A stretch of 64,000 nucleotides of DNA from Isoetes taiwanensis (taxonomy: Eukaryota; Streptophyta; Lycopodiopsida; Isoetales; Isoetaceae), in assembly GCA_021234155.1 (NCBI GenBank), contig JAJEKV010000103.1, positions 1,488,001 through 1,552,000 on the forward strand. The letters run 5' to 3'. The translations under genes were made by a program, and so were the position numbers. Positions 33,912 through 43,498 of the stretch are shown here, piece after piece. The notes beneath the pieces are model-generated. The model searched no databases. It saw only the letters and a list, made by a program, of their open reading frames with translations, and was not told where the DNA came from. Position 1 is the stretch's first letter; every line of letters starts with the position of its first letter.

Positions 33912-35162
33912 ATGGCCCGCACAAAGCAGACCGCCAGAAAGCCCCGCCGACGTGGATCCTCCAGCGCCAGTGATCCCGCCCTGATTCAGAGGATACTCCA
34001 AGAACGCCTTTTCCGGCAAGGCGAATCTTCTTCCAGCGAGGAGGCAGGATCGGATCGGAGCGACCAGACGGAGGTCATAGAAGAGGAGCGGCCGGACATT
34101 ATGCAGCAGATTCTCGAAGAGATGGCCGAAGAGGAGAGGAGGAACAGGGAGGAACGGGAGCAGTTAGGGCAGCCGACCGTCGAGGAGCAACTCGAGGCTT
34201 GGGCCCGCCCCAGAGGAGGAGGAAGAGAGGAGGAGGCGGTAGAGCTTAGCCCTGCTGAAGAAGCAGACCTCACGGCCTTCATCAGCAAGTATGAAGCCAA
34301 GGAGCACCGCCGAGAGAGGAGGACGAAGAGCCGGGAAGACGACCCAACCACAGCCGGCGGGCCGAAGAAGAGGAAGGCCAAAGCCATTAAGGCGGGCAAG
34401 AGAAAAGTTGTGAAGGTTGGTAAGCGAGCGACGGGTCCCGTCATCAACGAGCCATCAGGCGAGCAGACCCCGCCTTCTACCGACGACTCAGACGAAGATT
34501 ACGTCCCCAACACTGGGGGGGCAAGCTCTTCAAAACCCCCGGTCGTGGAGAAGGAAGTACCGGAGCAAAAAGACCGAAAGCAGAAGAACAAACCAGGTGC
34601 ACCAAGCCCCCACCTTTTCCGACGTGGGATAGAGTTAAAGCCCCGCGACCCCAACAGGAGGCGTACGTGATAGACCCGGTCAAGGTCTATCAAGAAGAAG
34701 ATTAAGGAGCACAACGCCTACATGGCGAAGTGGGAGGCGTACAACGCTTACTACCAGGAGCACAGGGTGAGAATGATTGAAGGCGGACGCCCAACAAAAA
34801 GCCAGACCCTGAAGCTGCCGCCACCCAAGCCCAAGCCTCCCAGAGCACCAGGAAAGAAGCGGACCAAGAGCAAGCAGAAGGAGCAGAGGGCCCTCAAGGA
34901 AATCCGCACTTCCAAATGGGTTACGGACTCTTGATCCCCCTCGGCACCATTTCAACGCTTTGGTCCGAGAAGTCATGCAGAGAGTACAACACGGATATGC
35001 GCTGTGACCGATGAAATGTCATTGCACGCACAGGAGGCAGCAGAGGCGAAAATAGTGCAGCATTTTGAGGATTCGACGACCTGCACAGTTCATGCGAAGA
35101 GGGTCACGCTTATGAGACAGGACATGTTTTTGGCCAGACACATCAAGGGAGAACGCCCTTGA
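33912..35162 (+). CDS. Histone H3-like protein encoded inside a retrotransposon (frame interrupted)
   Basis: The ATG at 33912 gives [10 protein letters not shown], identical to residues 1-9 of histone H3 (K4, R8 and K9 kept; S10 replaced by Pro), then [11 protein letters not shown] long charged insert follows: acidic at about residues 35-85 and rich in Lys/Arg at about 130-175 ([14 protein letters not shown]). From about 34883 the H3 fold appears: ALKEIR (alpha-N), [12 protein letters not shown] (alpha-1, +1 frame), then [25 protein letters not shown] and [10 protein letters not shown] to a TGA at 35160, the natural H3 end. In the last 43 residues I count about 26 identical to plant H3. Loop 1 keeps canonical length, unlike CENH3. 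TGA-TAG at 34668 and frame changes near 34930 and 35005 break this copy. An AT-rich 3' UTR-like tract follows. Canonical H3 is 135 residues; this is about 416. Confidence 0.88.
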
Positions 35163-35307
35163 ACTTCTTGTAAATAACGAAAATTTTTGTTAATATAAAG
35201 AATTTTTGTGTAAATAATGTGTCCAAATCTTGCTTAATTAGGTTAGGATATTGAATTTTAGCTTTTGTTTTGGCCAAATTGGAGTTTTTGAGCAAAATTG
35301 AGACGAT

Positions 35308-35374
35308 GTCTCACACGTCGCGCCAGGACAGAAAATGAGAATCTCATTTTTGGGCTGGGCACAACGTGTGAGAC
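35308..35374 (+). promoter_or_regulatory. 67-bp palindromic hairpin, type A, before ORF2
   Basis: Outer arms GTCTCACACGT/ACGTGTGAGAC and centre AATGAGAATCTCATT as in the type A copy at 33484, with only a few differences over 67 bp. It lies about 145 bp after the end of the H3-like gene. Confidence 0.85.
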
Positions 35375-35506
35375 CATGCCCAAAAATGCCCAAAACAGCT
35401 CCAAATCGACCAAATAAGGGGTCAATTCTGCCTAACTCGGCAAGTTTAGTAGAATTACAGCCTTAGATTACCCAAATTGATTAAGTTTAGCCCATTTAGA
35501 ACCCAT

Positions 35507-35573
35507 GTCTCACACGTCGCGCCAGGACAGAAAATGAACTTCTCATTATCGGTCTGGGTGCAACGTGTGAGAC
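35507..35573 (+). promoter_or_regulatory. 67-bp palindromic hairpin, type B, before ORF2
   Basis: Matches the type B copy at 33657 almost exactly (centre AATGAACTTCTCATTATCGG). The A-to-B spacing is 199 bp here and 173 bp in the first cassette. Confidence 0.85.
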
Positions 35574-35762
35574 CTCGCACCATTTTGTTCACCATGCCAT
35601 ATCCAAGTGATCTCCAAATTGTTGCAATAGGTTCATTAGTCTATCTTAGCATGCTTTAAACCTAAAAGTAGTCTTCAAACTCTCAATTGCCCTTTAATAG
35701 ATCAGGATCACCCAATCTCAGTAAATTCTAGATCATCCAAAAATTAGGGTTTTCCCCTTTTC

Positions 35763-35770
35763 TATAAATA
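35763..35770 (+). promoter_or_regulatory. TATA box of ORF2
   Basis: TATAAATA followed by GGTCC, 115 bp before the ATG at 35885. The 5' leader shares AGGCGATCTTCCA (about 35820) with that of the H3-like gene, which supports duplication of a whole promoter-leader unit. Confidence 0.75.
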
Positions 35771-35884
35771 GGTCCTCCACTTCTCATTTAGCACCCTGCA
35801 AGTTTGCTCTCGACTGCTTAGGCGATCTTCCAGCTCCCTGAGGCGCTTCTGCATCCGTTTGATACTCTCTTCTTTGCTAGATCA

Positions 35885-36930
35885 ATGGCCAGTGCTGACT
35901 TCAGGCGATGGTACAACGCCAGTGCCCATGCTGCCGAGGCGGATGTCAATGACATCTTCCGAGTCTTTGGGAGGGAAATAGATATCCAAGCCACGCTGAA
36001 TGCAACCCCAGCATATAGACAAGTCTTAGCAGAGTTCCAAGCTAGGGTAGGACCCTCCCTTGTCCAGGTTCCCCCTTGCATAGGCTATTTTGTTCCCCGC
36101 CCATCCCTTCAAGCAGCCTTGGGTGATGTCCCCAACATCGCCAAGTACCTAACTAACAAGGCGCAGAGGCTACGGACTACATGGTCCCCGACAATAACGG
36201 GACCAAGTATTTCTCCTACACCGCCGCCTTAGCTATCTTCCTATCCCACCGTGCCGAAAACCCATTGGGGGCAACCTCTATTCCTCCCATGGAGGTAGAC
36301 CCCATAGCGGCCCAAGCAGAAGAGCAGATGCTTTTGCAGTACCAGCAAGAGCAAGAAGGAAGAGAGGAAGAAGAGGAGTCGGACGACGAAGAGTACACCG
36401 AGCTAGACTCAGAGGAGGAACGGCGACAAGCGGAGGAGGAGCTGGTCAACTTCGAGCAGAACCGGCAGAACATCAGAGTTGCTCCCCCACTTGGGCTAGG
36501 CATCACAAGCCTAGCCCCTATCATCATCGATGGAGAGGAGTATCTACTCCTCAGCGACATCCAGAACCTCCCCGAATGCAGAGAGAGGGAGCTCCGATTG
36601 GATGAACTGCTCCACCAACCTACTTAGACCGACATGGACGACTTCATCATCCGGGAGTCTCGGACTTCCCGCTTCAAGTCGTGGAAGCCGACACCTACTC
36701 GAGGGAAGCGACTTCCCATATCCGCATACAGCAAAGATAAGGCGTGTTATGGAGACCGGAGACTGGCCATCCAAGAAGAGTTCCTCGCCATTCGTGAACG
36801 GATGGGGATCGAGGCAAGACCACCAAGATCCGATGCCGAGTCCCTCGACACCACCTCCAAAGAAGAGGAGCAGAATCGACCTCAGCGAAGTCGACTCCAC
36901 AATCAAGACTACCGGAGCTCACCGAGATAG
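35885..36930 (+). CDS. ORF2, acidic protein of unknown function carried by the retrotransposon
   Basis: The ATG at 35885 (context ATCAATGGCC) opens MASADFRRWYNASAHAAEAD. One frame change near 36180 joins it to YFSYTAALAIFLSHRAENP, an acidic run (EEEEESDDEEYTELDSEEE, about 36367-36423), APIIIDGEEYLLLSDI and LDELLHQPT. A TAG at 36625 is followed in frame by MDDFIIRESRTSRFKSW and EEFLAIRERMG. In the homologue in element 1 (6680-7690) the TAG position is open, so the longer form is probably original. Coding may go on with frame changes to about 37398 (KKFLEDNPSYLRF then stop). No zinc motif, catalytic signature or histone fold is seen. Acidic tracts near a basic histone gene would suit a chaperone, but that is speculation. 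Confidence 0.65.
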
Positions 36931-37568
36931 AGGTTTAATTTAATATGCCGCGGGCATAGAGGAGGCCAAACAAGTGGGGAATCATCCACGACGACAACGA
37001 CAAAGTCAGCCGAGGTACTACCCGCCATCGCTGCTAGATCGGGAGAATAGCGGTGGTACACCGCAAAATTCAGCCCCGGGGTGAGGAAGGAGTGTTCATG
37101 CCGATTGCACTCCTCGGGCTTTAAGCAGCATGCTCGAATAGCGGCAAATGTCGACTTCACGCCGTCCTAGTCAAGAGAGCAATGGCACTTGACCTCTTCG
37201 ACCGTCATACCTCATCGACGTCGCGAGATTAGCGGTGGCAGCCCCTCACATCCGACCAGCAGAGTGGAAGACTTGGCGAGAGCCTTGCGGGCGGCTCGTC
37301 GGCAAGCGTCTTCGGGAACTTGGGTCATTCTTAGGAACGGCCCAAGTTAAGAAGTTCCTAGAGGACAACCCATCTTACCTACGATTTCAAGATTAGTTAG
37401 ACTCTTGATCCCTGAGACTTTTGTACTAAAATATTATATAATATATGAATATAATTTCTTTTGCACTTTAAATGTTTTGTTGATGTGTTTTGTCCCACAA
37501 CTATGCCAACAAACCACTTATAATGCAAGAGAACAAGTAAAACTAACCACATAGCCATGAATTACTTA
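36931..37568 (+). other. Possible ORF2 C-terminus and transcript end
   Basis: Up to about 37400 the sequence is GC-rich with short coding-like frames (EDLARALRAARRQASSG in one frame, GTAQVKKFLEDNPSYL in another). Then an AT-rich stretch, with AAAATATTATATAATATATG at about 37429-37448, looks like a 3' UTR or terminator region before gag begins near 37569. Confidence 0.4.
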
Positions 37569-38596
37569 TGGATGCAGTTAGGGGCCTAGGCTCAGGGGAA
37601 CGACAATGCCAAGACCTCAGGGAAGAACAGAGTCCGCCCAGGCCACCTCCGGCAAGGAACCTGTTCGAGGAATTTGAGGAAATATCACAGATGAGGACGG
37701 GGCTTTGCTAGCCGCATGCTGTGAGCTGGGTTCGGTGCAACGCCTGCTTTACCTCAAGCATCCTCTTCGGAAGACAGAAGGGACAAGAAGAGGAGCAAGA
37801 GAAGGAGGTCCTCCAGCTCGAATCCTCCGACTCAAGCTCGATTCTGACTCAACTCGAGGAAGAGGAAGAACAGGCCCAGGACCGAACAGATGGAAGGCAG
37901 AGGAACACGGCAGATGCAAGGCAGGGGGACGCCATAGATGGACGACAAAGGGACACAGAGCCTCTGACTACCAGAAAAAGGTAGATTCTGCACTGGGCAA
38001 TGTATGGAAGGCCCAGAAACTGGAACAGTTCTTTGGGAGAACAGTCGATTAGAAGCGAGAGGCATGGTCGACTAAATGAGTGAGTACGGCAATGCTTATG
38101 GTATGAAGGATAAAGACAAAGGCAGAGTGGCAACAGCCAACTTGAAAGGAGCCGCACGAATTTGGTGGAAGGGTTATGCAAAGGCACATGGCTTAAGCAG
38201 GGATGCTTGTAAGTTTAGAAAGTTTGCTAAAGCCTTCAAGTGCCATTACGTCCCAAGGGAGCACAAGTCCAGCATGATGCAACAGTTCTACAGGTTGCAA
38301 CAGGGAAACAAATCAGTCCGAAATATCTGAGGGGAATTCATGAGGCTAAGACTTTATGTGCCAAAGTTGGGCGAAAAACATGCAGTAGAGAGCTACATTG
38401 AGAGCCTGAATGAGGAGATCCGCAAGCTTGTAAGGGCAATAAATCCTAAGACAGTATCAGAAGCAGAGTCCAAGGCAATAAGCTTGCAAGGAACGGGACC
38501 TCAGAATAGCGGGCAAAGGCAGCAAGATTACGGGATAAAGGCAAGGCAACAGGGGAGTTATAGCCCTAGGGCAGCCAGGTCCAGTCCAAATTAGAG
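37569..38596 (+). CDS. Gag polyprotein of element 2 (interrupted)
   Basis: A plausible start is ATG at about 37566-37569 (MDAVRGLGSGERQCQD). A proline- and acid-rich N-terminus with frame changes follows. The Retrotrans_gag capsid core then reads NLKGAARIWWKGYAKAHG (about 38138-38190), FKCHYVPREHKSSMMQQFYR and, after a TGA at 38328-38330, GEFMRLRLYVPKLGE...VRAINPKTVSEAESKA. That pattern is standard for plant chromodomain gypsy elements. I see no clear CCHC zinc knuckle. The role would be assembly of the virus-like particle. Confidence 0.85.
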
Positions 38597-39160
38597 CCCC
38601 ATATGGTGGCAACCAGGGGAAACAGCAGGAGAAGAAGCAGGTGTCCTTCAAGGACAAGCAGGAGGGGTCAAACTACTCCAAAGCAGTGCGATCCTTTTTG
38701 CAGGCTATGCCCAAGGAAAAGAGACAGGAGTGCATAGAAAAGCAGCTCGCTTCCAGCTTCCAGCCAGCCATAGGACGTGAACTGCCCCTCGTCATGAGTG
38801 CAAAGACTAGCGAATTGGGAGATTGGGACACTCACGTCGACGACGACGGCGAGGAAGCCCGACTACATTCGTGGTGAGTGTCATATCTTTGCCGCAATAG
38901 ATACAGAGCAAGCAGAGCCGCCAAGATAAAGTAATTTCCACAAGAGGGGAAGGCCAAGACCAAGTCCTTCATAGTCTTGATAGACTCGTAAAGTAGCCAT
39001 AACTTTGCATCCCCGAATGGTTCAAATGTTGAAGTTGAAACCACTAAAGTCAAAGCCAAGGCCCGTTGTCTTAGCAAGTGGAGCAAAAAAGGCGCACGGC
39101 GGCAAGAGAATTAACCGACATCGACTTGCCGTGGATTAATATCCGGATAGGGGCGAAGTA
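38597..39160 (+). pseudogene. Linker and aspartic protease N-terminal part (broken)
   Basis: The retropepsin active site would be DSG-A/S-SHNF. Near 38977-39015 the sequence reads IDS-stop-SSHNFASPEWF, so the catalytic Gly codon is replaced by TAA. The segment downstream loses frame until [12 protein letters not shown] (39167-39215), the flap-to-C-terminal strand of the same protease. The break may be real or a base-calling error, but as written no active protease is made. Confidence 0.65.
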
Positions 39161-40264
39161 ATGGGCATTGGCAAGTACGACTTGATCATAGGAATGGAGT
39201 ACCTTGGACCAGCAGGGGCCATTATTGATTGTGGAAAGCGGAAGGTGACCTTCCCAACGCCCGATGGCAAAATCATTGAGATCACAGGTAAAGAAGTTGT
39301 TCCCATCATGCAATGTATGTCTTCTAAACGGCTGTTCAAGTGCATCAAGAGCGAGCAGGTAGCATACATCTTCAAGCTTGAGATTGATGAGCCAGAGTCA
39401 GAAGAAAGCAAAGAAGACAAGGTGCTCAGCAAGTTGCCGAAGCAAATAGCTAAGCTGATCACGGAGTTCCATGGTCTCTTTCCAGATGAGATCAAGCAGC
39501 TTCCTCCTTATAGGGGAGTCGAGTGTGAGATAGCACTCGAACCAGGAACAAAGCCGACAAGCAAGGCTCCATACAGAATGACGACGCAGGAGTTGACGGA
39601 GCTGAAGAAGCAATTACAGGAGTTGCTCGACCTAGGCTTCATTAGACCTAGTGTCTCGCCATTTGGAGCGCCCATTCTCTTTGTAAAGAAGAAGGATGGC
39701 AGTTTAAGGATGTGCATAGACTATAGGCAGTTGAACAAGCACACAATTAAGAACAAGTATGCGCTCCCCAGATCAGATGACTTGATGGATCAACTCCAAG
39801 GTGCAAAGGTCTTCTCCAAAATCGACTTAAGGTCAGGTTATCATCAGATCAGGATAAAGGAAGAAGATATCCATAAGACCGCCTTCAGAACGCGGTATGG
39901 GCATTATGAGTTCACGGTAATGCCTTTCAGATTATCGAATGCCCCCGCGACGTTCATGAGGCTCATGAACGACATCTTCAGGGAATTTTTAGACACCTTT
40001 GTGATTGTATTCTTTGACGACATTTTGGTGTATAGCAGATCCCTTGAAGAACACGTACAACACTTAAGGAGAGTGCTAGAAAAGTTGAAGAGGCACCAGT
40101 TGTACGCCAAGTTGTCGAAGTGTCACTTACCAAGAAGGAGGAGGGTAGAAAACCTAGGGCATGTGATATCGCAAAAAGAATTTCGACGGATCCCCGCCAA
40201 GATTGAAGCGTTGATTCAAAGGGCGGCACGAAGAATGTGCATGAGGTCAAGTTTTCTCGCCTAA
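39161..40264 (+). CDS. Protease C-terminus and reverse transcriptase of element 2
   Basis: After LIIGMEYL (protease end), the RT starts with [20 protein letters not shown]. It shows all main gypsy motifs: [74 protein letters not shown] and the catalytic [15 protein letters not shown]. Plant elements more often have Y/F-V/I-DD, so FFDD is acceptable. The frame ends after LSKCHL, where the usual FGQ/FG-G-H-V box has a small frame change. Converts element RNA to DNA within the particle. Confidence 0.93.
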   Translation: MGIGKYDLIIGMEYLGPAGAIIDCGKRKVTFPTPDGKIIEITGKEVVPIMQCMSSKRLFKCIKSEQVAYIFKLEIDEPESEESKEDKVLSKLPKQIAKLITEFHGLFPDEIKQLPPYRGVECEIALEPGTKPTSKAPYRMTTQELTELKKQLQELLDLGFIRPSVSPFGAPILFVKKKDGSLRMCIDYRQLNKHTIKNKYALPRSDDLMDQLQGAKVFSKIDLRSGYHQIRIKEEDIHKTAFRTRYGHYEFTVMPFRLSNAPATFMRLMNDIFREFLDTFVIVFFDDILVYSRSLEEHVQHLRRVLEKLKRHQLYAKLSKCHLPRRRRVENLGHVISQKEFRRIPAKIEALIQRAARRMCMRSSFLA

Positions 40265-40952
40265 GGTGGTACTACAAAAAGTTTGTGAAGAACTTTGCCA
40301 AGATAGCGCCCCGCTAATGACTTTTGACGAGGGCGAGAAGGTGAAAGATTGGGCGAGAGCATTGACACAAGAAAGCCCAAGCGGTTTGAATTGTTGAAGG
40401 AAGCTTTAACAACAGCCCCAGTCCTAACCTTCGCCGACCCAGAGAAGGATAAGCTTGTAGCGACAGATGCGAGTAAGATAGCTACAGGTGCAGTGCTCAT
40501 GCAAGAAGAGCGTGTGGTAGCGTATGATTCTAGGAAGATGAACGACGCTGAAACGCGCTACCCCACGCATGATCAGGAATTGCTTGCGGTTGTCAGGGCA
40601 TTAAGAATTTGGAGGCATTACCTTTTGGGAAGGAAGTTCCAACTGGATACAGATCATCAAAGCCTCCAGTATGTATTCACGCAACCACACCTCAACCTGA
40701 GGCAGAGAAGGTGGATGGAGTTCCTTGAAGAGTATGACTTTGATATAGTCTACAAGCCAGGGAAGCTCAATGTGGTAGCAGATGCGCTTTCAAGGCATCC
40801 CCTGACAACTAGAGTGCATTGCAATGCAATTTCGACGCTCTCCAGCGACTTTGGTAAGAAGATTGAAGAGTCCTTGCCAACGGATGTGGATTTCAGGGAA
40901 GTATGGGCGAGTCTCTCTAGGGAGGCTAGAACAGATAAAGAGCGGGAAGCCT
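40265..40952 (+). CDS. RNase H of element 2
   Basis: After the RT thumb, TTAPVLTFADPEKDKLVATD begins RNase H: ATDASKIATGAVLMQE (catalytic Asp), YDSRKMNDAETRYPTHDQE with the catalytic Glu, FQLDTDHQSLQYV with Asp, and the connector LRQRRWMEFLEEYDFDIVYK and VADALSRHP. The open frame is cut by the nested transposon after GAAGCCTTTAA at 40946-40956; its last residues beyond that point are transposon sequence. Confidence 0.9.
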
Positions 40953-40956
40953 TTAA

Positions 40957-43498
40957 CACTAGAGTGGTCCCGGGGACCATTCCTGGTCCATGGACCAGAA
41001 TTGGTCTAGTTGACCCACTGGCACTTAAACCAATATATCTAAGAATAGAAGTTTCAATTTCGCGATATATCGCCATCATATCAATCTTTAATTGATTGTT
41101 AATGACCTTCGAGAATTTCAAGACCAATGAACTCACCTATATGTTGTTGTGATTGTTCAAATATTAGAGAATTTGACAGTTTCTGCAACAGTCCAGAACT
41201 GCAAGCTTGGGTTTTCCTAGCTTAAACAGGCCTAAACCTTGCTAAAATTGAAAGTATTTGTCTATTTATGATAGAACACATTGATTTGTATGTTTTCAGC
41301 TTTGGTTGCTATCATGTAACGTCTGTGGAAACCGGCAAACCCTATTTTGTTCAAAAATGCTGGTGCGGTTTAGGAATTATTTCTCTCTTAGTATTACAAG
41401 TTTTGGCTTAATTCTTGTGGCCATAGTTTCTTAACTATATGTACAATCTTATGTTTTTTTGGAGTGTTCATAAGTTATATCAACTTCGAAATCTAATAGA
41501 GAATTTCCTATACAGAATTTAGGACAAAATTATATGCTAAAATGCTCCAAAATCACCACCTGTAAGTATCATGAGGGTAATGAGTGATGCATTCTTCTTA
41601 TATCTACATAGAAATCTACTCTATCAACTTGCATATAGTGTAATTAGGGTTTAACCATGCAATTAACTAGATTTAAATTTGATGTACAGCCATAGGATTA
41701 ACACATTAGAGGTTAAAATTTTAAGTTAATTCCAAAATTATAGGCGAAAAACTCATCATTTACTAGCTAGTGATGTTTATTGATGAATGAAAGTGAAGAT
41801 CGTGAAGTTTAAGCATAAGAATAAAAAATTAAACCATATGACCTTTGATGCGTCTTTCTCAGCTTTGTAGAGAACACACTACATTTCTTCAAATAAGCCT
41901 TCCAAATGGTTCAAAATATGACGAGGGACATATATATAGGTCCCCTATGTAGGTTGTGTGGCTTTCTTGGCAAAAAACACGGAGAAATATGGTTATTTTT
42001 TACTAGTATAAAACTATTATATCCATTGCTGCTACAAAGCATTAGTGTTTTAGTAGGATAATGTTACAAGTAGGTCATCTTTCATGTACACTATATTTTT
42101 CATGAATGCGGGCCTTCCTTTGCAATATAACTCTCTATTTTCATATTGAAATTAAATACTATTTGAAAGATACGAATATAATTAAGCATGAACCATTTAT
42201 GGTCCATAATTAGACCAATTGTATAGAGCATATATCTCTCACTAGCCCTATCCATTTTGTCGCCATAATGATACCATGGTTTCTTACATTTAATAGCATA
42301 ATTTTTGAAAGGTGTGAGTGTAAATCCATGTAGATTCAATTGGCGAATAAGTACCCATGAATTCACAGTTGTTTGTGCTTAGACATTGCCCTCAAATTAT
42401 GCAAGCTCGTCTAACCAATTAATTTTACCCCATAGAGACCTGTACCCATAAACTATATTCTAAAGTTGAGATCAAAATTGATTAAGATGTTGTCTCTATT
42501 AATTTTCAAACTTCCACTCCTGTGGACCAGTAATGGTCTGCAAGTGAAACTGCACATAGCAGTCTAACTTGACTTTTTATAGTCATAAACTTCCATATTT
42601 TTCTTTGAATTTTTTTGCATTGATTTTATGACATGGGACATTTTGAGAATGTGTTTTTTCAAAGTCACGTCTCGAGGCATAAATCTAGAATAAACATAGA
42701 AGACATATTTGAATTTGATGCTATAAAGTTTAATCCAAATCTCAACGTTATGATCAACAAATATTTTCATTACTAAAGTAAATCAGAAGCTATTCATATC
42801 TCAAAATTCAACTTCAGATCAATTAACATAAGGAAGTTATTGATTTTAAATGGACCTATGGACCAATAATGGGCTCAGGTACAGAAACCTTTCTTGATTT
42901 CTTGTGACCATGTCTTTTACATTTTTAATGAGCTTGTTTTTGCATTGGTTTCATATCATTTTAAACTTTCACACTATGATTTTTTATGGGATGAAGAAAC
43001 TTGTCAATTGCTTATATATCAAATATTAGCTCAAAATGCGTTTCCTCGTAAAAGTTGTTGTATTTAAACTACAACTGCCTTCTGGGAACCATAATTGGTT
43101 TTGAGGAGACAGAAAGCAGTTTTGACCCTGTCATGTTTGAATGGCCCTATCTTTCTTCACAGACTTCGGATTGACATGTGGTTTTTTGTGTCCTTTTCCT
43201 TATCTCATGTAGAAAAATATCATAGTAATCAAAAAATTTGAAAAAATCATTTTGTCGAGACAGTTTTACTTTATGTAAACATGAAGCTTTTGGTACTTGA
43301 CCCCCCTGAGTTTGCTAGAGCATAACTTACAAGAATGGAGGTGTATATATTTTTAGGTATTTTTCTAGTGAACCATGACTGCCATATATGAACTCCTAGG
43401 AAGGGTTTGAATAGATTTTATACCATTGATTTTATATGAATTTTAATGTGAACACTGCAAATGGACCATTTCTGGTCCATCACCTGACCACTCTAGTG
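40957..43498 (+). mobile_element. Nested TTAA-target DNA transposon (piggyBac-like, non-autonomous)
   Basis: Bounded by TTAA at 40953-40956 and 43499-43502, with terminal inverted repeat CACTAGAGTGGTC / GACCACTCTAGTG. Removing it with one TTAA leaves the integrase frame intact across the joint (EAF then KYYKKKGN), a strict test that the boundaries and the 4-bp duplication are right. CACTA-superfamily elements share the first five bases but duplicate 3 bp, which does not fit. No transposase frame is seen in the AT-rich 2.5 kb. The palindromic motif GGACCA-N4-TGGTCC or near variants occur at 40974, 40992, 42524, 42860 and 43463, so they may be subterminal binding sites. A left-end relative is at 17638. 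Confidence 0.85.

Noticed and set aside
33912-33941. The ARTKQTARK match might be a chance short identity in a basic protein
   Set aside because: Nine identical residues placed exactly at the N-terminus, together with an independent H3 fold at the C-terminal end of the same gene, make coincidence very unlikely.
34477-34976. Antisense open frames over the H3-like gene
   Set aside because: They are shadows of a GC-rich coding region on the other strand and show no domain of their own.
33912-35162. The gene might be a CENH3 (centromeric) variant
   Set aside because: The tail is canonical H3, and the segment between LVREV and QEAAEA has the canonical length, without the longer loop 1 of CENH3. 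Left as H3-like.
40957-43498. Nested element as a CACTA transposon, because it starts CACTA
   Set aside because: CACTA elements duplicate 3 bp. Here the 3 bases on each side differ (TAA versus TTA), while four bases TTAA match and restore the host frame on removal.
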